A stretch of DNA of 64,000 bases from Rhizobiales bacterium 63-22. Lineage in GTDB: Bacteria; Pseudomonadota; Alphaproteobacteria; Rhizobiales; Rhizobiaceae. The notes under the pieces are model-generated. The model searched no databases, was not told the origin of the DNA, and saw nothing but the letters and a program-made list of their open reading frames with translations. Every line of letters starts with the position of its first letter. Positions within the stretch are counted from its first letter, which is position 1. The stretch is from positions 941,801 through 1,005,800 of the forward strand of contig MKVZ01000004.1 in assembly GCA_001898995.1 (NCBI GenBank). The letters are read 5' to 3'. Shown here piece by piece: positions 28,595 through 35,842 of the stretch. The position numbers and the translations under genes are program-made.

Positions 28595-29575
28595 TTCCAA
28601 GCCCTCGAAAAGCGCGGTCGAAAGATAGCGCTCGGCGAAGGAGGGGATGATCACGACGATGTTCTTGCCGGCGTTTTCCGGCCGCCGTCCCACTTCGATG
28701 GCCGCCGCCAGCGCCGCGCCCGACGAGATGCCGACGGGAATGCCTTCGATGCGGGCGATGGCGCGCGCATTGGCGAAGGCTTCCTCGTTGGAGACCTTTA
28801 TGACCTCGTCATAAACGCCCGTGTCGAGCGTCTTGGGCACGAAGCCCGCGCCGAGGCCCTGAATCTTGTGCGGACCGGGCGCGCCACCGGAGAGAACAGG
28901 CGAATCCTTCGGCTCCACGGCGACGACCCTGAAGGAGGGCTTGCGCTTCTTGATGACCTGCCCGACGCCGGTGATCGTGCCGCCCGTGCCTATGCCGGAA
29001 ATCAGGATATCGGCCTCGCCGTTTGTGTCGTTCCAGATTTCCTCAGCCGTGGTGCGGCGATGGATTTCCGGGTTGGCCGGGTTCTCGAATTGCTGCGGTA
29101 TGATGGCGTTCGGGTTGCCTTCGGCGATTTCCTCCGCCTTGGCGATCGCGCCCTTCATGCCCTTGGGGCCTTCGGTCAGCACCAGCTCGGCGCCGAGCAG
29201 TTTCAGAAGCTTGCGGCGCTCGACGGACATGGTCTCCGGCATGGTGAGGATCAGGCGATAACCCTTGGCGGCGGCGGCGAAAGCGAGCGCGATGCCGGTA
29301 TTGCCGGATGTCGCCTCGACGAAGACCGTCTTGCCCGGCACGGCCTTGCCCTGCGCCTCCAGCGCCTCGATCATGGCGAGGCCGATGCGGTCCTTGACGC
29401 TTGCCAGCGGATTGAAGAATTCCAGCTTGACGAGGAGATTGGCGACGACGCCGTTCTCCTTCGCGAAGCGGTCGATGCGTACCAGCGGCGTGTTGCCGAT
29501 CGTTTCCAGAATGGAATCATAGATGCGGCCACGGCCGGCGGCTGCGGCATCCTTGGAGCCAAGGGGCTTGTTCAT
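28592..29575 (-). CDS. cysK: Cysteine synthase A
   Basis: 327 residues. O-acetylserine plus sulfide to cysteine. PLP lysine K61 in [11 protein letters not shown]; substrate loop [14 protein letters not shown]-phosphate loop [12 protein letters not shown]. The N-terminus carries about 18 extra residues ([17 protein letters not shown]) relative to the shortest family members. Start at 29575 was chosen over the ATG at 29629. It is divergent from the universal stress protein gene. The sulfur link with the ArsR-rhodanese genes nearby may be coincidental. Confidence 0.95.
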   Translation of the reverse strand: MNKPLGSKDAAAAGRGRIYDSILETIGNTPLVRIDRFAKENGVVANLLVKLEFFNPLASVKDRIGLAMIEALEAQGKAVPGKTVFVEATSGNTGIALAFAAAAKGYRLILTMPETMSVERRKLLKLLGAELVLTEGPKGMKGAIAKAEEIAEGNPNAIIPQQFENPANPEIHRRTTAEEIWNDTNGEADILISGIGTGGTITGVGQVIKKRKPSFRVVAVEPKDSPVLSGGAPGPHKIQGLGAGFVPKTLDTGVYDEVIKVSNEEAFANARAIARIEGIPVGISSGAALAAAIEVGRRPENAGKNIVVIIPSFAERYLSTALFEGLE

Positions 29576-29757
29576 GGCATATCTCCCTATACGTTGCGCG
29601 AAGTTTAGGTCGAAATGGCGCAAAAGCATAGCTGCGCATATGCTTTCATGATCCTGCGCATGGAATAATGTTTCAATAAAATGATAAATTTAAAAAATCA
29701 TTCCGCCTTGTTCCGGCCCGGCGATGACAGCTTCTTTTGAAACCGGATTGCCTCGGG

Positions 29758-29771
29758 TTGATCGGCGTCAA
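29758..29771 (+). promoter_or_regulatory. FNR/FnrN-type box upstream of the universal stress protein gene
   Basis: TTGAT-CGGC-GTCAA matches the FNR consensus TTGAT-N4-ATCAA at 9 of 10 positions. CATGAT at 29794-29799 is correctly placed as a -10 element if the box centre is at -41.5, the class II arrangement. The coding start at 29828 is 56 bp downstream. Confidence 0.55.
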
Positions 29772-29827
29772 TGCGCTGGCCCGATCCTCATGGCATGATA
29801 GAATAATGAAAAGTCAGGAGACGGACG

Positions 29828-30277
29828 ATGTACAGGAACATATTGATCGCGACCGATGGATCGGAACTGGCGGAAAAAGGCGTGGAGCAGGGGGTGGCGC
29901 TGGCCAAGACGCTGGAAGCCAAGGTGACGTTCGTGTCCGTGACCGAGCTTCTGCCCTCCTACGGCATCGTGGTGGCGGCGGAATGGGCGGCGAGCCCCGA
30001 AGCCTTTCAGGAATATCGCGACGCGATGACGAAGGCCGCGGCCGATCTTCTCAACCGGGCGAAGGGCCGGGCGAAGGCCGCGGGTGTGGCGACGCAGGCC
30101 CTGCATGTGGAGAATCAGTCTCCGGCGCAGGGCATCGTCGACACGGCCAAAGCCCACGGCAGCGACCTGATCGTGATCGCCTCGCATGGTCGGCGGGGTG
30201 TCAACAAGCTGATACTCGGCAGTCAGGCGGCGGAAGTGCTTTCGCTGAGCCCGATCCCGGTGCTGGTGGTGAAATAA
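29828..30277 (+). CDS. Universal stress protein, UspA family
   Basis: 149 residues, a single Usp domain. It has the ATP-binding signature [18 protein letters not shown] (GxxG-x9-GS) and N-terminal [16 protein letters not shown], so it is of the ATP-binding class. AGGAG precedes the start by about 8 bp. An FNR-type box upstream suggests induction under low oxygen, which is common for usp genes. Divergent from cysK. Confidence 0.92.
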   Translation: MYRNILIATDGSELAEKGVEQGVALAKTLEAKVTFVSVTELLPSYGIVVAAEWAASPEAFQEYRDAMTKAAADLLNRAKGRAKAAGVATQALHVENQSPAQGIVDTAKAHGSDLIVIASHGRRGVNKLILGSQAAEVLSLSPIPVLVVK

Positions 30278-30299
30278 GCCCGGTCCCGCAATTGCGCGA

Positions 30300-30322
30300 C
30301 CGGACCGGATTTTTCGGTCCGG
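30300..30322. other. Inverted repeat between uspA-type gene and the rhodanese gene
   Basis: CCGGACCG and CGGTCCGG enclose a 7-nt loop rich in T. It lies between convergent genes and may be a weak terminator, but no T-run follows the stem. Confidence 0.3.
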
Positions 30323-30346
30323 CGCGGAATCGCAGGCGCAAAACGG

Positions 30347-30886
30347 TCAGGCCGCCCGGTTCCAGGGCATATGATTGAGCAGGATGGCCATGCCGCACCA
30401 GCCGGATATGCCTGCAAAAGTAAGTGCCGCGCCGAACAGTCCGGCGACGACGAAGCCGGCCGGATTGAGGAAGAAGCCGGCAAGCACCGAAAGCAATACG
30501 AGGAGTCCGACGGCGATCTGCACCTGACGGAAGATCGTCAGGCGCGGGGCGCCGCCGCCGACCACCGGCAGTCCATCCGCTTTCCAGCCGGTAATGCCGC
30601 CCTCGAGATTGAAGACCTCATGGCCGCTGCTTTCCCCGCTCGCCAGCCGTTCGCAGGCCTGCGCGCCGCGTCCGCCCTTCAGACACTGGAAGATGATCTT
30701 GCGTCCGGCCGGGACCGCGAGGACGCTGTTCAGGTTTCCGACCTCCGACAGGGGCAGGGAGAGCGCCGATGCAATATGCTCGCCACGGAACTCCTCCGGC
30801 TCGCGAACGTCGATCAGGACGGCCTCGCCCGAAGCTACCCATTCTTTCGCCTGACGGGGTGTTATCTTTTTTATGCTCTGCGTCAT
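30347..30886 (-). CDS. Rhodanese domain protein fused to DUF2892 membrane domain
   Basis: 179 residues. N-terminal rhodanese domain with catalytic C68 in FQCLKGGRG, then a C-terminal DUF2892 region with two TM segments (about 121-165). Rhodaneses move sulfane sulfur; the membrane anchor places this at the inner membrane. It begins 3 bp after the ArsR-type gene, so they form an operon, which fits sulfide/persulfide handling. Confidence 0.88.
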   Translation of the reverse strand: MTQSIKKITPRQAKEWVASGEAVLIDVREPEEFRGEHIASALSLPLSEVGNLNSVLAVPAGRKIIFQCLKGGRGAQACERLASGESSGHEVFNLEGGITGWKADGLPVVGGGAPRLTIFRQVQIAVGLLVLLSVLAGFFLNPAGFVVAGLFGAALTFAGISGWCGMAILLNHMPWNRAA

Positions 30887-30889
30887 GGT

Positions 30890-31195
30890 TCAGTCTTTCC
30901 TGCAAAAGCGGTTGTAGAGAACTTCCATGATCTCCAGAGCCGCCGGATCGTTGATGAAATAATAAAGTGTGCGGTGGTCCCGGCGGAAATCGACGAGACC
31001 TTCCTTCTTCAGTTTCGCGAGATGCTGCGACATCGAGGTCTGGCCGATTCCGGTTTCCTCGACCAGCGCCCCGACGCTCTTTTCGCCGGTGGCGAGCAGG
31101 CAGAGGATCAGCAGCCGATGCGGGCTTGCAAGCCCGCTCAGGAACTCCGCCGCCCTCTGTGCCTTGTCTGCCATTTCCAGCATGAAATCCGCCAT
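30890..31195 (-). CDS. ArsR family regulator of the BigR/SqrR/YgaV type
   Basis: 101 residues from ATG 31195. Winged helix-turn-helix with LIL-Cys (C32) in the helix before the recognition element and a second cysteine near the end (C98, NRFCRKD). Those two positions match the cysteine pair of the persulfide-responsive repressors BigR, SqrR and YgaV, not the metal-site pattern CVC of ArsR/SmtB. It is co-transcribed with a rhodanese and faces an AhpD-like gene, so it is probably the local regulator. An AT-rich TGATATCA palindrome lies in the divergent gap. Confidence 0.85.
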   Translation of the reverse strand: MADFMLEMADKAQRAAEFLSGLASPHRLLILCLLATGEKSVGALVEETGIGQTSMSQHLAKLKKEGLVDFRRDHRTLYYFINDPAALEIMEVLYNRFCRKD

Positions 31196-31205
31196 CGATA
31201 CCTCT

Positions 31206-31238
31206 TTACATATCATGTTTTATTGATATCATAATTTT
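31206..31238. promoter_or_regulatory. Putative operator in the ArsR/AhpD-like divergent promoter
   Basis: The 77-bp gap between the divergent starts is AT-rich and holds the exact palindrome TGATATCA (about 31224-31231) inside TTTTATTGATATCATAATTT, plus a direct repeat of ATATCAT about 15 bp upstream. Such AT-rich palindromes are typical targets of BigR/SqrR-like repressors. The exact repressor site is inferred. Confidence 0.4.
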
Positions 31239-31272
31239 ACGAAATGAAAAGCAAAAATATGGAATCAAAACG

Positions 31273-31626
31273 ATGAGCAAGGATTACGGGCAGATCACCC
31301 GGGATATTTCCGCCTATACGGGCGAGATCAGAAAGCTGGCGCCGGAAGCCATGCAGGGCTTTTACGCATTGGCGAAGGGGGCGAGCGCCGATGGCGCCCT
31401 CGACAGGAAGACGAAGGAACTGATTGCGCTGGCGATCGGCGTCACGCAGCGCTGTGACGGGTGCATCGGCTTTCACGCCAAGACGCTGAAGGATCTTGGT
31501 GCCACGCGGCAGGAGATCGCCGAGGTTCTGGCGATGAGCGTCTATATGGGCGGCGGTCCGGCACTGATGTATGCGGCGGATGCACTGCGCGCCTATGATC
31601 AGTTTTCAGGAACCCAGGGTCTGTAG
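31273..31626 (+). CDS. Carboxymuconolactone decarboxylase family (AhpD-like) protein
   Basis: 117 residues. The AhpD-type active motif QRCDGCIGFHAK gives C61, C64 and H68, the set used for disulfide/peroxide relay by AhpD-like proteins. Neither a peroxiredoxin nor a dihydrolipoamide partner is adjacent. It is divergent from the persulfide-type regulator, which may control it. There is no strong ribosome site upstream of ATG 31273. Confidence 0.9.
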   Translation: MSKDYGQITRDISAYTGEIRKLAPEAMQGFYALAKGASADGALDRKTKELIALAIGVTQRCDGCIGFHAKTLKDLGATRQEIAEVLAMSVYMGGGPALMYAADALRAYDQFSGTQGL

Positions 31627-31693
31627 GGGAATCGGGCTTCGGGATAAAGACACGCGAAAAAACAAAAGTTTAAAGCGTATTGCCTGAATACGA

Positions 31694-31730
31694 TAAAATC
31701 AGCCCGCTTCATGGGAAGGACCGGGCTGAT
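31694..31730 (-). terminator. Intrinsic terminator for tRNA-Leu
   Basis: On the minus strand ATCAGCCCG pairs with CGGGCTGAT around a 15-nt loop, followed by TTTTAT. It lies 34 bp past the tRNA 3' end. Confidence 0.65.
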
Positions 31731-31764
31731 CGTCCGTCAAGGTTCGCGATCTGGGCTTGAAATC

Positions 31765-31849
31765 TGGTGCGGGTGGTCGGAATCGAACCGACACTCCTTT
31801 CGGAACCGGATTTTGAGTCCGGCGCGTCTACCAGTTCCACCACACCCGC
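31765..31849 (-). tRNA. tRNA-Leu (anticodon CAA)
   Basis: 85 nt including an encoded CCA. The acceptor stem GCGGGTG pairs with CACCCGC, the anticodon loop CTCAAAA is closed by CCGGA/TCCGG, there is a short variable arm (class II) and the T arm is GTCGG-TTCGATT-CCGAC. Reads UUG. A plain terminator follows. Confidence 0.95.
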
Positions 31850-32098
31850 ATATCAGTGTCGGAACGGCCCTTTCATCGGCCGCAACGAAGAATGGCCCGG
31901 ATATACCGGCTGGAGTGTTTTGCAGTCAAGTGGAATTACCGGCAAGCGAAATTGTTGGCGCAAGCATCGGCGGGCAAATGGGGAAGCAGCAAACTACACA
32001 TCCCTTTCGCCGATCCCGTGGGATCGACGCCGGACGGCGCGGCCTTTTCAAACCTCACGGCATTGCCCGGATGGCCGATATCCCGGCAACGTCACCTT

Positions 32099-32212
32099 CT
32101 ATCGATGGTGGCGGTGGTGGATGCCGGATTCGATCAGGTTCCAGCACACCAGCACGACGATGATGCCGAACAGAACGTAATCCTGCATATTGATATAGTA
32201 GAAAATATTCAT
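32099..32212 (-). CDS. 37-residue small membrane protein
   Basis: Begins MNIFYYINMQDYVLFG, continues through a single hydrophobic stretch (about 10-26) and ends in a basic, histidine-rich tail (HHRHHR). A good ribosome site (AAGGAG, 7-nt spacing) precedes the ATG. It lies 207 bp downstream of the phosphoethanolamine transferase gene on the same strand, but its own promoter is possible. No known family recognised. The histidine tail may bind metal, which is speculation. Confidence 0.6.
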   Translation of the reverse strand: MNIFYYINMQDYVLFGIIVVLVCWNLIESGIHHRHHR

Positions 32213-32419
32213 GGCGCATCTCCTTCCCCGGGAGGGCGAGCGGCGGCATGTGCGCGCCGGGCAAAAGCCGGCATTGCGCTGTTTGATCCGGAGCGTTCCG
32301 CAATCGATCAATATGCGGGACGTATTCCGGAGCGGACCTCCTCTTCCGCCTTTCATACACACTCCCAAAACGAATATTACCACGTTCCGGGCGGTTTCTC
32401 AAACGATCGCTTTGCCGGC

Positions 32420-34054
32420 TCAGTCGGCCAGCGCGACTTCCGGTTTGCGGCAGGCGGCGAAGCGGTCAAGCGCCGGATCGTAGACCGACGTGCGGATACG
32501 CATCATTCCCAGTACGGTATGAAACAGGTTGTCGTGCGAGGCGGGAGCGGAGGCGCCCTGCTTCAGGCAGGCGATGTTCAGTCCCGTCGCCGCCGCATAT
32601 TCCGGCGAGAACCACGCGATGAAGGGAATGTGCGTCTGTACTTCCGGCGCGATGATATAGGGAGCGGCATGGAGATAGATGCCGTTCTCGCCCAGCGATT
32701 CCCCATGGTCGGACATATAGATCATCGCCGGGGCGAAGCGATCCTCGTTCGCCTTCAGGAGGTCGATCACCTCGGACAATATGTGGTCCGTATAGAGGAT
32801 GGAATTGTCATAGGCATTGACGATCTGCTCGTTGGTGCAGTTGGCGAATTCGCTCGTGCGGCATTCGGGCTTGAAGCGGGCGAATTCGGGCGTATAGCGC
32901 TTGTAATAGGTCGGCCCATGGCTGCCGGTCATGTGCAGCACGATGGTGGTGTTGCCGTTGAAGTTCTTCAGGTGGTCACGCAGGTAATCGACCAGAATCT
33001 GGTCGAGGCATTCTCCGCCCTCGCAATAGCGCGTATCCTTGGAATCCTGGAAATCGACGGTGAGGATACGGTCGCTGACGCCCTTGCTGCCGGTATTGTT
33101 CTCGTACCAGGCGAGTTGCACGCCGGCATGTTTGAGCACGTCCATCAGATTCTCGGAGCCAAGGAATTTCGCTTGCGAATATTCCTTGCGCGGGAAGGGC
33201 GAGAACATGCAGGGCACCGATACGGCGGTATAGGTGCCGCAGCTCGTGGTATTGGGGAAGTTGACGATATTGTGGGTCTTCAGTTCCGGATTGGTCTCGC
33301 GGCTGTACCCGTCGAGGCTGAAATTCTTGGCGCGCGCCGTCTCGCCGACCACCACCACCGTAAGCAGCTTCCTGCCATCGGGAAGCGTTGGCAAAGTCTG
33401 CTTCGCGTCGAGGCCGAGCGGCTTCATGACGATGTTCCGGTCGCTGAGGTCATGAGCGAAATATTGCACCGTGCTCTTGATCGGCGTGCCGGGCATCAGC
33501 CGTTCCATGATGTCGGAGCGGTGCTCGCGATACATGGACGAGAAACTGCCGAAATCCGAGCCGATCAGCACAACGACGCCGATGAGGCAGCCGAGGATTG
33601 CCGCCGTGTTGACCGCTATCTTGCCGAGCCATCGCCGGTGCTTCACGCGTACCCACAGGATCAGCAGGCAGGGGATCACGCCATAGAGCACCATGTGCAG
33701 GATAAAGTGCGGCGTGATGAGATGCCCCGATTCGGCCCGTGTGGTGGTGAGGGTCGATTCGACGACGCCGCGATCGATGATCGTGCCGAACGTATCGGTG
33801 AAATAGGAGCCCCCGGCCGCGATCAGGATCGCGAACATGAGCACCGGCTTGATGACGTATTTCGCCGAGAAGACCATCAGCACCGCGGTATGCAGCAGCA
33901 ACAGCGCCACCGCCACCACCACCAGCTTCATCGGGTGATCGGCGAAATAGGCGCCCATCCGCTGCCAGAACGACATGTTGGTGAAGGCAAGGAGGTAAAT
34001 GGCGGTCAGAACACACAGCGGTCCGCTGGCGATGATAGGGCGGGGAAACCGCAT
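32420..34054 (-). CDS. eptA: Lipid A phosphoethanolamine transferase, EptA/LptA type
   Basis: 544 residues. Five N-terminal TM segments then a periplasmic sulfatase-like domain. The catalytic threonine lies in NTTSCGTYTAVSVPC, and zinc ligands in MTGSHGPTYYKRY and MSDHGESLGENGIYLHAAPY. It adds phosphoethanolamine to lipid A, or core sugars, raising resistance to cationic peptides. Start: ATG 34054 (MRFPRPIIASG); an upstream ATG at 34105 is less likely. No two-component regulator is nearby. Confidence 0.9.
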   Translation of the reverse strand: MRFPRPIIASGPLCVLTAIYLLAFTNMSFWQRMGAYFADHPMKLVVVAVALLLLHTAVLMVFSAKYVIKPVLMFAILIAAGGSYFTDTFGTIIDRGVVESTLTTTRAESGHLITPHFILHMVLYGVIPCLLILWVRVKHRRWLGKIAVNTAAILGCLIGVVVLIGSDFGSFSSMYREHRSDIMERLMPGTPIKSTVQYFAHDLSDRNIVMKPLGLDAKQTLPTLPDGRKLLTVVVVGETARAKNFSLDGYSRETNPELKTHNIVNFPNTTSCGTYTAVSVPCMFSPFPRKEYSQAKFLGSENLMDVLKHAGVQLAWYENNTGSKGVSDRILTVDFQDSKDTRYCEGGECLDQILVDYLRDHLKNFNGNTTIVLHMTGSHGPTYYKRYTPEFARFKPECRTSEFANCTNEQIVNAYDNSILYTDHILSEVIDLLKANEDRFAPAMIYMSDHGESLGENGIYLHAAPYIIAPEVQTHIPFIAWFSPEYAAATGLNIACLKQGASAPASHDNLFHTVLGMMRIRTSVYDPALDRFAACRKPEVALAD

Positions 34055-34261
34055 GGCGGCCCTTTCAGGAATCGTAATCAATGTTGCGGCACAAGCGCCG
34101 TTCATCCGGCGGGACGGAACATTTCGCAGGAGGGTTTCGGGATACCACGCCTGCCTGTCCGCACATATGCCCGTCCGGATTGTAGGTCCGCACTCTTGGG
34201 CTTTTTTAAGACCTGCCCGGTCCGAATTTTCAAGGTTTTATCTCAATTCCCGGCCGCCGGT

Positions 34262-35545
34262 TCAACTCCGCTCGGTGAAGTTGCGGATGCGGTTGCGCAT
34301 GATGCGGGCGAGGTTGCGGGTGCGTTGATAGAGGTGAATCTGCGAGGAGGCCTGACGGACCTGCCTGTCCGTGCCCGGTTGGAGCCCGACCACCAGTGTT
34401 TCGATGGTTTCGCGCTCGCGGAACAGGCGTGTCATCACCGGATGGTCGGGAACCGCGCAGGAATCGGTGCGCCGGATGGCCGGATCGCTCAGATGGCTCC
34501 GCACGACTCCGATCATCAGCAGGACGCCGGGCGAAAACGCGTGCAGGCTTTCGTCATAGGCGGTCTTCCATGTCCATGCTTCGGCGCCGACCACGAAGAC
34601 GATCATGATCGCGATGACGCGGCCGTCCAGTTCCAGCGTGTGGATGCGCACGCAGTCGCGCTCGGCGAGATTGTTGACGGCCTCGCGCGCGAAGGCGGCG
34701 CGGAAGCGGTCCACGGCCATGGCGGTGCCGCGCGCGCCCTTCCAGCCGCTCGCTTCCAGCACGAGGAAATGCTCCAGACTGCGCCGCACCTCCTCCGGTG
34801 TGCGGGCGATGCGATGAGCGAGTTCGCCCTTCTCCGCCAGCCGCCGCCACAGGCGACGATACTCGTGGCGGTGATGCGCGCCGATGGCCTCTTGGATATA
34901 GGTGTCGGCATCGGCATCGCTCTGAAGGAAAGGACGCTCCTTGCGCTCGATGGCCCGGACCGGCAGGCGGCGGCTGGCGGCGACAGATTTTATCACCTTT
35001 GCGGCTTCGCCGTTGGCGCGCATCTCCGGCAGCACCAGCACTTCCGGCATCCTGAGATGCTTGCGGGCGAGAATGTCGAACAGGTCTTCCACGACCCCTT
35101 GCGGGTTGTCGTGGTCGATCAGCGGCGTGCCCTGCGGGCCGAACGGCGTGGACCAGGCGCGGATGACCGGCATGGACAGCGGCAGGCCGGGGCGTTCGAT
35201 CGTGTAGGGCATCACGAAACGCAGGCGGCTGCGTATCTCGTTCTCGTCGCGCATGACCATGAACCGCACCTCGCGATCCTCCAGACGCGGCATGGCGGGG
35301 GCGAGGAAACGCGCATTGAAGAAGACGTTCGGCTCGATGGTACGGTTGCTCAGATAATCCAGTTCGTCGCGCAGCTCGAAACCGGCCGCCGCGCCGTAGA
35401 TGGCGAGCTTGCGCGGAATGTCGCGGCTGTAGAGGCTTTCCTCCAGTTTCTTGCCGGCATCGCTATCGGTGCTGCCGGACAATTCCGAGACGATACGGGC
35501 TGCGTGTCCGCCTGCGGATTCTTCGAGCAAGGGTGTCGCGGCCAT
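34262..35545 (-). CDS. BioF2-like GNAT acetyltransferase-domain protein
   Basis: 427 residues. C-terminal half has the BioF2-like acetyltransferase (GNAT_6, FemAB-related) layout: HHRHEYRRLWRRLAEKGEL, LEASGWKGARGTAMA, and the region VIAIMIVFVVGAEAWTWKTAYDESLHAFSPGVLLM. Members are often linked to cell envelope or capsule genes. Substrate unknown. It is codirectional with the phosphoethanolamine transferase, 207 bp upstream of it. Confidence 0.82.
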   Translation of the reverse strand: MAATPLLEESAGGHAARIVSELSGSTDSDAGKKLEESLYSRDIPRKLAIYGAAAGFELRDELDYLSNRTIEPNVFFNARFLAPAMPRLEDREVRFMVMRDENEIRSRLRFVMPYTIERPGLPLSMPVIRAWSTPFGPQGTPLIDHDNPQGVVEDLFDILARKHLRMPEVLVLPEMRANGEAAKVIKSVAASRRLPVRAIERKERPFLQSDADADTYIQEAIGAHHRHEYRRLWRRLAEKGELAHRIARTPEEVRRSLEHFLVLEASGWKGARGTAMAVDRFRAAFAREAVNNLAERDCVRIHTLELDGRVIAIMIVFVVGAEAWTWKTAYDESLHAFSPGVLLMIGVVRSHLSDPAIRRTDSCAVPDHPVMTRLFRERETIETLVVGLQPGTDRQVRQASSQIHLYQRTRNLARIMRNRIRNFTERS

Positions 35546-35803
35546 CGCCAGGTCCTCTTCGAGATATTGCCGGGTGCCTTTTCAGGCGCCGCCGGCCCTT
35601 TCACGATCACGCCGGCATGATTGCCGTTCGCAAGGCAACGCTAGAGGGAAGTTCTTTAAAAAAGGGGAAAAAGAAGCAATCCATCACTCTGCATACGGGC
35701 AGAAGAACTTTGAAACCACAAGGATGGTGAGTCATTTATAAAAATTGATGCTCTATATTTAATGACCGAAGCATAAAAACATTGTTTACCAGTCGTCCGG
35801 CGC

Positions 35804-35831
35804 AAAAACCCCGGCGATATGATCGCCGGGG
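35804..35831 (-). terminator. Intrinsic terminator after secA
   Basis: On the minus strand CCCCGGCGAT and its complement enclose a 2-nt loop, followed by TTTTTG. It lies 12 bp beyond the secA stop. Confidence 0.85.
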
Positions 35832-35842
35832 CCAGGGAAGGT

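Noticed and set aside
31765..31849. tRNA-Leu as an integration site for a genomic island
   Set aside because: No integrase, direct repeat or atypical gene block flanks it; neighbouring genes look native.
32055..32402. Overlapping minus-strand frame beside the 37-residue peptide
   Set aside because: Its codons give a polar sequence, it lacks a ribosome site, and it extends through the peptide gene in another frame.
31856..35620. 1254-codon open frame on the plus strand over eptA-like and GNAT genes
   Set aside because: It is the antisense shadow of two recognised minus-strand genes and has no domain resemblance; high GC makes long antisense frames common.
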